From assembly GCA_903900265.1 (NCBI GenBank), contig CAIUMM010000023.1, positions 1 to 64,000 on the forward strand: a stretch of 64,000 nucleotides of DNA. Reading direction: 5' to 3'. The DNA is from an uncultured Pseudomonadota bacterium (GTDB taxonomy: Bacteria; Myxococcota_A; UBA796; SXON01). The translations under genes and the position numbers were made by a program. How positions within the stretch are numbered: the first letter of the stretch is position 1; each line of letters begins with the position of its first letter. The notes under the pieces are model-generated. The model was not told the DNA's origin. It did not search any database and was given only the letters and a program-made list of their open reading frames with translations. Positions 27,332-37,300 of this stretch are shown one piece after another.

Positions 27332-28117
27332 TCAGCCGCAGACGTCCTCACCGCCGTCGATGCGGAGCACGTTGCCGTTGATCCAGTGAGCGTCCTGCGA
27401 GGCGAGCAAGACCAACGCGCGCGCGACGTCATCGGGCTTGGTCAGCCGCCCGAAGGGATTGCGCGACTGTGCGCCTTCAAGCAGCTTTTGAGCGCCGGCG
27501 ATCTTCTCCACGGCAGGCGTGCGGGTCACGCCCGCGAGGATCGCGTTCGTGGTGATTCCACGCGGCGCCAGCTCCAAAGCCAGCTGACGGCAATACGCCT
27601 CCAGACAGGCTTTTGCGGCCGCGACCGGGCCGTAGCTCGCCCAAGCCACATGCGAGCCCGAAGACGTCATCGCGTAGATGCGCCCTCCGCGCCCGAGCAA
27701 GCCCGTGTTCACCAGATCCTGAGACCAGTACACCAGCGAGTTGGCCATGACGTCCAGCGTCATCTCCAACTGCTTGCGACTGGCTCCCTTCGCCTGTTTT
27801 TCACCAGGCGCGGCTTCCGGGGGCACGAAGGGGAGCAGGCTGCCAAACGCGATCGAGTGCAGGAGCACACGAACGTTGGCGCCGCGATCCTGGAGGTCCC
27901 GCACGATCTCCGCCCGACGCTCATCGTCTGCGGCGTTGACGTTGTAGAACACCGCGGCGCGCCCCATGCCGGCGATCTCCGCCTGCAAGGCCTCTACCTG
28001 TGGCATGGTGCCACGGCGATCGAGGTGCACCACCGCGATGTCGTAGCCCGCAGCGGCAAACGCGCGCGCGCTTGCTGCCCCGAAGCCACTCGAACCACCC
28101 AGGATCAACGCCCACAT
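27332..28117 (-). CDS. Enoyl-ACP reductase-like SDR (FabI/FabL type)
   Basis: A 261-residue SDR with cofactor motif GGSSGFG. The catalytic spacing is Tyr-X6-Lys (YGPVAAAK), the signature of FabI/FabL enoyl-ACP reductases rather than the Tyr-X3-Lys of classical SDRs. LLHSIAFGSLLPFVPPEA and the C-terminal WINGNVLRIDGGEDV also fit. It would reduce trans-2-enoyl-ACP with NAD(P)H in fatty acid elongation. A role in a specialised lipid pathway is possible since it does not sit with other fab genes. It lies 8 bp downstream of the PpiC gene. Confidence 0.75.
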   Translation of the reverse strand: MWALILGGSSGFGAASARAFAAAGYDIAVVHLDRRGTMPQVEALQAEIAGMGRAAVFYNVNAADDERRAEIVRDLQDRGANVRVLLHSIAFGSLLPFVPPEAAPGEKQAKGASRKQLEMTLDVMANSLVYWSQDLVNTGLLGRGGRIYAMTSSGSHVAWASYGPVAAAKACLEAYCRQLALELAPRGITTNAILAGVTRTPAVEKIAGAQKLLEGAQSRNPFGRLTKPDDVARALVLLASQDAHWINGNVLRIDGGEDVCG

Positions 28118-28125
28118 GGTATGAA

Positions 28126-29025
28126 CTACGGCGCGGGAGGAGCGGGGGGAGCCGCGGGAGGAGCCGCAGGGGGCGGAGCGCCCGGACCCGGCTTGGACTC
28201 GGTCACCGAAGCACCCGCAGCGGCGCCCGCGCCGTTCGGGGTGGTGATGGTCGCGCCCTTCTTGAGCTCCTCGATGTACGCCTGGATCAGCTCGTTACGC
28301 AGCTGGCCCTTGATCTGGTCCTTGACCTCTTCGATCGGGCGGGCGTCGCGCACATCTTCGATGTCGATGATGTGGAAGCCGAACTTGGTCTGAACCGGAC
28401 CGATGACGTCGCCCTTCTTGGCTGCAAACGCGGCGTCTGCAAACTCGGGCACCATGCGCGACTTCTCGAACCAGCCGAGCTCGCCGCCTTCCTTGGCGCT
28501 GCCTGCATCGAGCGACTTCTCGGTCGCGAGCTTGGCGAAGTCACCGCCGCCCTTCACCTGCGCGAAGATCGCATCAGCCTCAGCCTTCTCCTTCACGAGG
28601 ATGTGGCGGGCCTTGACCTGCGGGCGCTTGAACTGCACCGCGTGGTCGTCGTACCACTTCTGGATCGCGGCGTCGTTCGCGCGCTCAGCGACGATCTTCT
28701 CAAGCAGCTGACGGGCCAGCGCGTCCCGCTCGGCCATCGCGAGCGCGATCGCGCCGTCCGGGCCCTCGTTGAGCTTCTGCTTCAACGCTTCCTGGTAGAG
28801 CAGCTCGCCAATAACGACCTGATCCTTCACCTGGTCCATCTGGCCCATAGCGACGATCTTGTCTTTGGTGCCAGCCGGCAACTGGCTGAGGGTACGGTCG
28901 ATCATGTCCTGTGTCACGTTCTGTCCGTTGACCACCGACACCACGTCTCCCTTGCGCTCCATCGTGCCGGGCACGGGGGGAGGAGGAGGCTCGCAAGCAA
29001 GGAGGAGGACGAGAGGAAGCAACAT
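28126..29025 (-). CDS. PpiC-type peptidyl-prolyl isomerase lipoprotein (SurA/PrsA-like)
   Basis: A 299-residue periplasmic folding factor. The lipobox LLAC follows a short signal. A helical chaperone region (VVNGQNVTQDMIDRTLSQL ... KQKLNEGP) precedes one parvulin domain (VKARHILVKEKAEADAIF, GGELGWFEKSRMVPEFADAA, GPVQTKFGFHIIDIED). The tail is a Pro/Ala-rich repeat (PPPAAPPAAPPAPPAP). ATG 29025 is chosen because AGG lies upstream and the signal begins there; a TTG at 29055 is weaker. It probably assists outer-membrane protein folding. Confidence 0.85.
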   Translation of the reverse strand: MLLPLVLLLACEPPPPPVPGTMERKGDVVSVVNGQNVTQDMIDRTLSQLPAGTKDKIVAMGQMDQVKDQVVIGELLYQEALKQKLNEGPDGAIALAMAERDALARQLLEKIVAERANDAAIQKWYDDHAVQFKRPQVKARHILVKEKAEADAIFAQVKGGGDFAKLATEKSLDAGSAKEGGELGWFEKSRMVPEFADAAFAAKKGDVIGPVQTKFGFHIIDIEDVRDARPIEEVKDQIKGQLRNELIQAYIEELKKGATITTPNGAGAAAGASVTESKPGPGAPPPAAPPAAPPAPPAP

Positions 29026-29203
29026 AGAGAACCTCGTGGGCAAGGGATTGGGCAAGGGAGAAAGCTTAGAAAGTGAATTGGAATCGCGCGATGGCCGGCA
29101 GCCCGCTCAGGAGCACCGACCAAGCGCCGGCGCGCATAGCCTGTTTTTCGGATTCGTCACCCCGCCTCTTCGACAGCGGGGAAGCGCCACCGCACGCCGG
29201 ACC

Positions 29204-30736
29204 TCAGCTTCGGCGCCGCGAAAAAAACGCAGCGGCCACCACGATCAGCAAGCCGACACCGGCTTGAGTCGCCGCGAGCGCCCGAAAGGTCGTCGCGCTG
29301 CCCTTCGAGCGCGTAGGCGGGCCGTCTACGCCCACAAAACCTTTGACTTGGCCCGCTGCATCGCGGGAGACCGCTACGGCGCGCGTTCCGCCTGCAAACT
29401 CGATGTGCGCGATGCCGCGCTCCTGCGCTTCTTGCAAGATGTCGGCGTCCAAAGCCTCCCTCCTTCCAATCGCGCGCCCATTGGCGTCATAGGATGTCAC
29501 TACAACGCCAAAGGCAGAGCCGCCCGCGAGGACCAGCGCCTCTTCGGCCGACACGTCGGCTGCGAGCGCCGTCGCCGCTTGATCCACGCGCGCCGCGCCC
29601 CAAAGCTCCACAAAAAGACCAATCAAGACCAACAAGACGCCAGCGACCACCAACGGGAGCGGGCTGCCGAGGCTGGCGGGGGCGCCGGGAGGCAGAACCC
29701 CGCGCGTGGCTGGGGCGACGGGCGCGGGCGGGGCAGGCGCGGCAGGAGCGGCAGGAGCGGCAGGAGCGGCAGGAGCGGCAGGAGCGGCAGGAGCGGCAGG
29801 AGCGGCAGGAGCGGCAGGAGCGGCAGGAGCGGCAGGAGCCGCTGCTTTCCGTGCCGCTACGTTGGGGGCCGGAAATTGCCGAACTGCGCTGGGCGTGGGA
29901 GCGGTTGGGGCCGATGCCGGAGGGGCCGACGGGATGGGTGCAGCGCCGGTGGCAACGGGCGTTAGCCGCACCGGAACCACGACGGGAGGCGAAGGCACCG
30001 CCGCCCCCTCCACAGCACGTGCTGGCGGGGCCGGCACCGCTGGAGCCACCGCCAAAGGCGAAGCGCCGAAGGCGATCGGCAAGCCGGTGGGCTGATCCCG
30101 CAACACCACCGGATGGGAGGTCTCGTCGAGGATCAGCGGCGCGATCGGCCTTGGAGCTGGGCGACGAGGCGCTGCATCGCTCGCGGGCTTGGGCACCGCA
30201 AAGGTCGGCGCCGGCCGTTCCTGCGCGCGAAGCGCCGCGGGCGAGTCCCCGATTTTGTAAAACGGACTCGATGCCTCTTCGGTGACGAGATGCGCCCCGA
30301 TGCTCAAATCGTCCGGGTCTTCCATCTCAGCGTCATTGAGGTCGAGCAGGTCCGCGAGCGGCCTCACCTCGGTGGGCTTCCGGGCGATCCCCCGCGCCTC
30401 TCCCGGCCCGCTGCGCTCGACGTCCAGCTCGAGCTCGGTCTGCGTCTGCTCGGACTCTTGCAGGCCGCACATGAAGTCCCCGATCAGCACCTCATCGCCG
30501 GGACGAAGCACCAAGTTGCTCACCCGGCGCCCGTCTGAACCGACGACGCCGTTGTGCGAGCCGAGATCGCGCACGGTCACGCGCCCGCCGAAGAGCTCAA
30601 ATACGCAGTGGTGACGGGACACGCGACGGCTCGGCAAAAGAATGTCGCAATCCTCGGAGCGACCCGCCACATTGGGACCGTCCAACAAGCGGAATGGCCC
30701 GAGCGCCTCGGCCCCTCTGCGCACATGCAGATCCAT
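29204..30736 (-). CDS. FHA-domain membrane protein with Ala-Ala-Pro spacer
   Basis: A 510-residue signalling protein. Residues ~1-95 form a complete FHA phosphothreonine-binding domain (GRS at 25-27, SRHH at 40-43, SHNG at 60-63). A long Pro/Ala-rich spacer follows, including a perfect 11-unit repeat, then a transmembrane segment (~LPLVVAGVLLVLIGLFVELW), an extracytoplasmic region of about 90 residues (sensor-like) and a final membrane segment ending in SRRRS. It may relay an external signal to a kinase network. GGAGG six bases upstream selects ATG 30736, which overlaps the aroE stop as TGATG. Confidence 0.8.
   Translation of the reverse strand: MDLHVRRGAEALGPFRLLDGPNVAGRSEDCDILLPSRRVSRHHCVFELFGGRVTVRDLGSHNGVVGSDGRRVSNLVLRPGDEVLIGDFMCGLQESEQTQTELELDVERSGPGEARGIARKPTEVRPLADLLDLNDAEMEDPDDLSIGAHLVTEEASSPFYKIGDSPAALRAQERPAPTFAVPKPASDAAPRRPAPRPIAPLILDETSHPVVLRDQPTGLPIAFGASPLAVAPAVPAPPARAVEGAAVPSPPVVVPVRLTPVATGAAPIPSAPPASAPTAPTPSAVRQFPAPNVAARKAAAPAAPAAPAAPAAPAAPAAPAAPAAPAAPAAPAAPAPPAPVAPATRGVLPPGAPASLGSPLPLVVAGVLLVLIGLFVELWGAARVDQAATALAADVSAEEALVLAGGSAFGVVVTSYDANGRAIGRREALDADILQEAQERGIAHIEFAGGTRAVAVSRDAAGQVKGFVGVDGPPTRSKGSATTFRALAATQAGVGLLIVVAAAFFSRRRS
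29741..29839. repeat. Perfect 9-bp minisatellite, 11 copies
   Basis: Eleven identical copies of GGCAGGAGC in the plus orientation encode Ala-Ala-Pro units on the minus strand, inside the spacer of the FHA protein. The lack of any mismatch indicates recent expansion and probable length variation. Confidence 0.95.
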
Positions 30737-31587
30737 CACCAACCTCCGAGGTCAAGCACGCCGCGCACGGTGTCACCGTCGACCAAAACGCCGGTAAAAA
30801 GATGGAAGCTCTCCGCCCCTTGATGCACCAACATGCCGATGCCGCGCTGGATGCGCACGCCCCTGCCCGCGCAAGCCACCAACTGGGGAGGATCGGCCAT
30901 CCAATAATTCGCGTCGGTCCAGACGCTGCCCGGCCTCAACCCGCCGACGTCGAACGCGGCGACCGCCGCGGTCGCGCCGCCGGAGGTGCAGTTCACGACG
31001 AGGTCTACGCCGGTAGACGCCGCACGGAAGGCCTCGGCGGACAACGGTGCGGCGGCAAAGCGGCAGGATGAAAAAGCGGCTTCGAGCGCGGCGCACGCCG
31101 CCTCAGCGCGCTCCAACGTCCGGTTGAAAAACGTGACGGCGACCACGCCCGAGCCGGCGAGCGCCGCCGCCACGGCCCGCGCCGTTCCGCCCGCGCCGAG
31201 GATCGCGACGGTCGCGCCTTGCGGATCGACGCCCAGCTCGTCTTTGAGCGCGCGCAAGTAGCCCAGACCGTCGGTGTTGTGCCCCACGAGGCTCTGGCCT
31301 TCGCGCAGGACAACGTTCACCGCGCCGGCCAACGCAGCCGCGGGCGACAACGCATCGAGCGCCGGCACCACGGCCTCTTTGAACGGAACGGTGAGGTTCA
31401 CCCCCGCCAACCCCAGCGTGCGCACGGCGTCCGCCACGCGCGCCGCCTCGGACGGCGGTACGTCGAACGCCGCGTACACCGCGTCGATCTTCCGGCGTCG
31501 GAACAGCTCATTGTGCATCGCGGGAGACAAGCTGTGCCGCACCGGATGCCCGATCAGCCCAAACAAGCGCGTATGTCCGGTAATCAC
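30736..31587 (-). CDS. aroE: Shikimate dehydrogenase
   Basis: Reduces 3-dehydroshikimate to shikimate with NADPH in aromatic amino-acid synthesis. Substrate-binding HSLSPAMHNELF and NLTVPFKEAV (catalytic Lys) lie in the N-terminal domain; the NADP fold has LGAGGTARAV and NRT. NTDGLGYLRAL is also conserved. The length is 283 residues from GTG 31587, which overlaps the ribF stop as GTGA; the frame is open much further upstream but that stretch is antisense-like. It is coupled downstream to the FHA gene. Confidence 0.93.
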   Translation of the reverse strand: MITGHTRLFGLIGHPVRHSLSPAMHNELFRRRKIDAVYAAFDVPPSEAARVADAVRTLGLAGVNLTVPFKEAVVPALDALSPAAALAGAVNVVLREGQSLVGHNTDGLGYLRALKDELGVDPQGATVAILGAGGTARAVAAALAGSGVVAVTFFNRTLERAEAACAALEAAFSSCRFAAAPLSAEAFRAASTGVDLVVNCTSGGATAAVAAFDVGGLRPGSVWTDANYWMADPPQLVACAGRGVRIQRGIGMLVHQGAESFHLFTGVLVDGDTVRGVLDLGGW

Positions 31588-32507
31588 AGCAACCGCCTCG
31601 CCGCGTCGGCGTCCTCGCGGATCTGGGCGACCAACGCATCGATCGAAGCAAACCGCTGCTCGTCGCGAATGCGCGCCACCAGATCCAGCGCGAGCTCTGA
31701 ACCGTAGAGGTCCCCTTGCCAGTCCAGCAAGTGCGCCTCGATGCGAAGCTCGGAGCCCTGAAATGTAGGACGAACGCCGATGTTCAACACACCACGAATC
31801 GCAGCGCCCGCGCCGATGTGCGCGTTCACCGCGTACACCCCAAACGCCGGCAGGCACTCGACGTCACTACGAAGGTTTGCCGTAGGAAAACCGATGGTTC
31901 GCCCTCGCGCATCGCCGTGGACCACGGTGCCGCTCAACCGATGCGGACGACCGAGCAACGCAGCGGCGCCCACAACGTCACCCAACGCGATCAACCTGCG
32001 GATACGCGAGCTGGAGATCGGCTCCTCGCCTTCGATCATCGGCGAGACCTGCTCGACCACCACCGCCGGAAGCGCAGCGCGCAAGGCGCCGACATCGCCG
32101 CCCCGGCCCGAGCCGAAGCGAAAATCCCAGCCCACCACCACGGCTCTGGCCTGCAACCGAGACGAAAGCACCGTAGAAGCAAACTCCGCGGCGGACTGCG
32201 CCGCGAACGCCCGCGTGAACGGCTCGACGACGACGCCGTCCACGCCGAGCTCCTCGAGCAGCGCCAACCTCCGAGCGAGGGTCATCAGCCGCGGCTGGTG
32301 CCGATCCGGCGCGAGCACCGCCGTCGGGGGCGGATCGAAGGTGTACACCCACGTGGGCAGCCCGGCGTCAGCCGCCAAGCTGGAAAGCCGAGAGAGTACA
32401 TGACGATGTCCGCGATGGACACCATCGAAGTTACCGATAGCAACCGCGCGCGCACCCCCATCCCGAGGAGGGGGAGGCAGAGCGTCCGAGCCGTATACGA
32501 CGATCAT
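31584..32507 (-). CDS. ribF: Bifunctional riboflavin kinase / FAD synthetase
   Basis: Converts riboflavin to FMN and FAD. The N-terminal adenylyltransferase has AIGNFDGVHRGHRHVL, VVGWDFRFGSGRGG and the ISSSRIR loop. The C-terminal kinase has GRTIGFPTANL and GVYAV. The length is 307 residues. ATG 32507 (MIVVYGSDAL) is chosen over the longer frame from 32564, which would run into the intergenic region. It sits between the 607-residue exported protein gene and aroE in one minus-strand operon. Confidence 0.93.
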   Translation of the reverse strand: MIVVYGSDALPPPPRDGGARAVAIGNFDGVHRGHRHVLSRLSSLAADAGLPTWVYTFDPPPTAVLAPDRHQPRLMTLARRLALLEELGVDGVVVEPFTRAFAAQSAAEFASTVLSSRLQARAVVVGWDFRFGSGRGGDVGALRAALPAVVVEQVSPMIEGEEPISSSRIRRLIALGDVVGAAALLGRPHRLSGTVVHGDARGRTIGFPTANLRSDVECLPAFGVYAVNAHIGAGAAIRGVLNIGVRPTFQGSELRIEAHLLDWQGDLYGSELALDLVARIRDEQRFASIDALVAQIREDADAARRLL

Positions 32508-32527
32508 GGCGCGGGCGGGTAACCCGG

Positions 32528-34351
32528 CTACGGCTTCTTGATGCGGTAGTCGAAGCTCGCCCACAGATCCTCATCGAGCGCGAGCATCTTCTCGAAGTAG
32601 ATCGCCTTGCCCGCGAGCGGCAGCTGCACATCCACGGGCTCTACGCCCTGCCCCATCGTGTCGGCCATGCCGGCCGCCGCGTTCTTGACCGCCTGACGGT
32701 CCCGCTCAGTGACGGTGGCGTTCGACGGGAGCTGCGGCGCGGTCGAGTACCACTCGACGTGGCGGATAGATCCTGCAAAACTGTTCTTTGCGACCTTGGC
32801 GTTGTCCGGGAAGTACACCGTCCACTGCAGCTGACTCGTCGGCGCGTTCACGCTGGGCAGCGCGATGCGGGCGGTGCCGCTCTCGCCCAGCTCAGCGCCT
32901 GCTTCGACATAGACAAGATCCACGAGGAACGCGGATAGTGCCCCGGACGACGCGTCCGAACGCACCAGCGGCACCAGCACGCCGCCGTCGCCCTTCGCGA
33001 CCTTCACGCCGCGTCCAGCCACGGTCGCGCTCCAGACCTCGGCGTTGTCAGGCAGCTTCATCCTAAGGAACTGGTTGCGGTTGTTGCGCACCGCATATTG
33101 CAGGTGGGTCATGCGACGGCCGTCTGCGGTCACCAGCGTGTCGATGATCGCGCTGTCCACGAGCGTGACCAGCATGTCGACGTCGGCGTGGGTGCGCACC
33201 TCGAGCGGGATGACCGCGCTCGCGTCCCGCGACTTGTAGCCGAGCAACACCGGAAAGTCCGTCTGACCGACCAGCGCGGCAGGAAGCTCGCGCACATCCA
33301 CCGGCACGGCTCCCGTGGCTGTCCCCGCGACCACCTCCACCGCGCTGCGGGCGTCCACCCCGACCCAGGTGACCGAACGCGCCACGTCCAACGCCGTCAC
33401 CAACGGCACCTGCGTGGCGCCGGAGAGCGCGCGCTCGTAGTCCACGGTCAGCCGGTACGCGCCCAGCGCCTCGTAGTTCAGCGCTACGTCGATGTTCCCG
33501 GCGGCGTCGACCTTCCAGTCCGAGAGGCCGGGCCCCTGCACGTCCAGCACGGTCACGTCGGTGGGTACGTGCACGCGCACATGATCCACGCCTTTGTGCA
33601 GGATGGTGTAGTTCACGTTGGCGCGGCCCTGCAAGAAGCCTTCGCTCACGCCGACGAGCACCTGACTCTCAGCGTACACCCTCGGCTTCAGCTTCTCGGC
33701 GAGCAGCTCTTTCACCTCTTTCTGCCAGCTGATCGCCAAGGATCCCAGCGAAGGTACGACCGCGCTGACCGTGTGCTCGGTCCCTACGTCGCCTTGTACG
33801 ACGCCGCGGCCACCCGCGACGGAGAGCGCGACTTTGTCAGGAGATTCCACGGTAAACGACACCTCAGTCGCGCCGGTCGGAGCGAGCGGAAGGGCAAAGC
33901 CGGTCTCGCCGTCTGCGGTCATCAGCGCCATCGCGAGGTCCAGCTCGGCGACGAACACGCCTTTCTGGTTGGTGACGAGCGTGTAGAAGCCATTGTTCAG
34001 GTAGATCGCAGCGTCCTGCCCGTTCACCTTGGCGGACTTCAGCGCGCTGTTGGTCGAGAGCAAGGGCACGCTCGCCCACGCGTTGTCGCGCAGCATGCGA
34101 CCGCGGATCGTCACGTGCAGCAGCGCATAGGCGTCGTCCCCGGTGCCGACGACCTTGCCGGTGTAGGTCGCGTGGTCGAGGGTGTAGGCGAGCGGCGCGA
34201 CGGCCGGCGGATCTTTGGGCGCCTGGCCTTTGTCGTAGAGGGTCTTGAAGTCGTTCCACGGGAGCGTCACTTCGGCGCGCGGCTCAGCGGCGTAAGCAAG
34301 CGTGAGCGTTGCGAGAGCGAGGCCAACGAGGGCCAAACGAACGAGAACCAT
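32528..34351 (-). CDS. Large exported beta-rich protein, partner of the 34355 gene
   Basis: A 607-residue protein with a signal peptide (cleavage near LAYAAEP). The mature part is almost entirely beta-strand-like, with no membrane segment. Residues ~415-520 (VRNNRNQFLRM, LPSVNAPTSQLQWTVYFP) match residues ~379-490 of the adjacent 1062-residue protein (VRNERSQYLKV, LPAVNAPIQAAKWEVHLP), so the two share a domain. No enzyme motif is seen. The gene starts 3 bp after the upstream stop, and ribF follows 20 bp later. A periplasmic or outer-membrane complex of the two proteins is likely. Confidence 0.75.
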   Translation of the reverse strand: MVLVRLALVGLALATLTLAYAAEPRAEVTLPWNDFKTLYDKGQAPKDPPAVAPLAYTLDHATYTGKVVGTGDDAYALLHVTIRGRMLRDNAWASVPLLSTNSALKSAKVNGQDAAIYLNNGFYTLVTNQKGVFVAELDLAMALMTADGETGFALPLAPTGATEVSFTVESPDKVALSVAGGRGVVQGDVGTEHTVSAVVPSLGSLAISWQKEVKELLAEKLKPRVYAESQVLVGVSEGFLQGRANVNYTILHKGVDHVRVHVPTDVTVLDVQGPGLSDWKVDAAGNIDVALNYEALGAYRLTVDYERALSGATQVPLVTALDVARSVTWVGVDARSAVEVVAGTATGAVPVDVRELPAALVGQTDFPVLLGYKSRDASAVIPLEVRTHADVDMLVTLVDSAIIDTLVTADGRRMTHLQYAVRNNRNQFLRMKLPDNAEVWSATVAGRGVKVAKGDGGVLVPLVRSDASSGALSAFLVDLVYVEAGAELGESGTARIALPSVNAPTSQLQWTVYFPDNAKVAKNSFAGSIRHVEWYSTAPQLPSNATVTERDRQAVKNAAAGMADTMGQGVEPVDVQLPLAGKAIYFEKMLALDEDLWASFDYRIKKP

Positions 34352-34354
34352 GGG

Positions 34355-37300
34355 TTACTCCTTGAAAGATTCAGAGCGTGGGTCAGCGGTGACGCTGTAG
34401 GAAAAGGTAGGAAACTCGCCCGCTTCGAGCAGCGCGTCGGAGTGGGTGACCAGCGCGCCATCCAAGGGCAGCGCGGGCGTCAGCGGCGAGGCATCGACCG
34501 CGAGCGGGCTGCGGCGTACCCGCGTGTCCGGAGCGAGGTTGCGGTTGGCTTTTGCGCGACTGGCGAGCGCCAAGCTCTGGGCGCGCTGCCGCTCGCGCTC
34601 GCGCTCAGCGCTCAGCTCGTTTGCGCGGTTTAGCGGCGCGTCGGGCCGGCTCACTGGCCGGACTTCGGGCTTTTGTTCTTCTTTTTTTGGCGCTGCTTGC
34701 TTGGCTTTTTTGGCGTTCTCGTAGCCGTCGACGTCGCCGTCCCAACTGGGACCGCTGATATCAAAGCCGCCGCTTACGCCCGTCTCAAAGTCCATGACAT
34801 CCGGCCCAGGACCGACTTTTTGCAGCGGTCCCGTCGCCTCCCCGGCTTTGGCTCGACCGGAGACGGGGATGCCTTGCGTCACCGGGCGCATCACCGGCTG
34901 CGTCGGCGCGGGCGTGGACGCGACAACGCCGGCCGTGGCGGCGACGACGCTCTGGTAGGAGCGCCCGCTGGGGACGCGCGACAAGAACTCGGGAGAGAGC
35001 TCCTGCTCAGCGTCGGCGACTTCGGGTTCCCGGGCGTCCGCATCGGCGAGGCCCTCGACGGCGTCGAAGTTGAAGTTCTCGGAGAAGGTGCCGGTGACCG
35101 GGTCGGTGACCGCTTCGTCGGCGAGCTCAAAGGAGCGCTCTTCGGGCGCGGCAACAGGCGCGGCAGCGGGCGCGGCCGCAGCGCCCGCGCTGCTGCCCGA
35201 GAGCACGCCAGCCGCCTGACCGACCGCTTCCTGGTAGCTGCGCCCCGTCGGGATGCTCGACAAGAAGTCGGCGGTCATCGTGGTGGGGTTCGACGCCTGC
35301 TCCATGTCCACTGCGGCGCTGCCACCGGCTGCAGCGGTCGGGGCGGCGCCGACCGCGGAGCCAACGCGCCCAGAGGCCCGACCGCGCGTCTCCGACTGCG
35401 CTTTGCCGCCGGTGACGCCCGCCGCGGATTTGCTCCGTGCGCGCGTCTCGCTCAGCGCCTTGCCGTACATCTCCAGCTTGTCGGCTTGCTCGTTGGACTC
35501 CTTCTGCTCGGTCACGCCGATGTCTTTGGCCAGCTCGGTCACTTGCTCCAAGGCATCGGCCGCGCGGGCGTCGTCCCCGGCGAGGATCGCCTTGCGCGCG
35601 TCCTCTTCGAGCCGCGCCTGCGCAAGCTGCGCGTCGGTGGTTTTGGCGTTGGCGAGGTCCCGAACCCGACGCGCGAGCACGTCGTCCTCCGCGGCCCGCA
35701 GCTCCGCGCTGCCCGACCCCGAGCCCGAGGTCGTCAGCGAAGAACTGCTCGATGTACTCGACGGCCGCGCCGGTTGGAGCAGCACGTCGAGGTTGGACTG
35801 GAGCCGCCCGACGTTGTCCATCGTCGCGGCGTCCTTCTCGACCGTCTGATCGGCGTAGCCCCGCGACGCATCCAACCAGCGCTGTGCGCCTTCAAAGTCG
35901 TTTTCTTTGTAGGCGTCGATGGCGTTCGTCCAGGCCTCGCGCGCCTGCTCTTTCGCGGGGTCTAACTTCGACCCCGCCTGCCCGCCGCTCCCCGCAGCAG
36001 CAGGGTCGCCGCTTCGCGCAGCGGAAGGGCCACGCGCGGCGCCAGACACCGACGCGCGATGCCGGCTGGGGTGGGCGTCTACCTTCCAGCCCCGCGGCAG
36101 ATGAACCTCCCACTTGGCGGCTTGAATCGGCGCATTCACCGCAGGCAAGGTCAGGACCCGCGCCTGTTTGCGTGCTTGTCCCGATGACAACCACCCGACG
36201 TCGGAGCCGATCCACGCGACTTCCACCGGAAAAGCGAGCAGCCCCTGAACGGTCTCGATGGACTTCTCAAGCGGCACATAGAAGCTATCGCCTTCTTTGA
36301 GGATCAACGCCGGCCGACCAGACACACGCACCGTCAACGGGCGCAGCCCCGGCGGCGGCGTGACCTTCAAATACTGGCTGCGCTCGTTGCGGACCAGCCA
36401 CGTGGCGCGCGCGAGGACGTGACCATCCTCGCTCTGGCTCACCACATACTCTGCCGATTGAACGACGGTATCTGGCCCCATGATCGTCTCAAAATGGCCC
36501 GCAGCGAGGCTCGGAGCCCGCGTAGACCAATACGCGACCGGCATCGACTCCGACAAGCCCCGCGCCCAAATCGGCAATTGCCGCGCCGAAACCGCCGCGC
36601 CGCCGCTCGGGACGACGTCGCCTTCATCGGGCTTTCCAAGGGTGTACCAGCTCTCCACCCGCGCGACCCCGATGGGCTTCGGGGTCGGGAAGCTGCCGCT
36701 GACCGCAGACCGCCGCCCGGTGAGCTCCACGGTCAGCATCCCTTCGAGGGGCTCGGCGGGCGTGAGCGTCAGGATCGAGCCGCTGCGCGTGAACGGCACG
36801 CCTTCGAGCTCCACATCTTCGAGCCCCGCCACGTCCAACTGCAGCTGCTGCACGCGCCCCCGCGACACGATGAACCGCACGCGGCTCCGCACCCCGAGCG
36901 CGCCGTCCCGCACCCACGCCGCCGTCGAAACCTCGGCGCGCACCACGCTGCTCGCCGGCGCGGGGACGGTGTCCCGGTGCGGCTGCCAGCGCAGATCCAG
37001 CACCCCATCCGGCCGGAGCAGCCGTGTCCCACAACAGGCGTCCGAATCCCCAAGGTCCGGCAAGCTCCCCGCGACGTCGACGTCCAACCCGGGAGCATCG
37101 AGGTGCACGCGGGCAAACGGCGCCACCGGCAACTGCACCAGCGCGTGCGCGGTGCCAGAGGGCTGGAGCACCCCAGAGAGCTTGACCGTCACCGTACGGC
37201 GCGCCGGGTCTAAGGTCAGGAAGGTGCCGGGGGTCCCGGAGTCGTCCCGCGTAAAAACCGCGCTGGTCGGACTGTCCAAGGAGGAGCTACGCGTCACGAC

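Noticed and set aside
25255..29839. Repeats considered as a CRISPR array
   Set aside because: Units are 9-42 bp, contiguous and protein-coding, with no unique spacers and no cas genes.
29494..30285. 263-residue plus ORF over the FHA gene, with Gln/Glu/Arg repeats
   Set aside because: Its repeats are simply the other reading of the 9-bp minisatellite; the FHA domain on the minus strand is convincing.
31588..31857. N-terminal extension of aroE
   Set aside because: AroE family proteins begin near GHTRLFGLIGHP; the extension is antisense-like to ribF and GTG 31587 fits the overlap.
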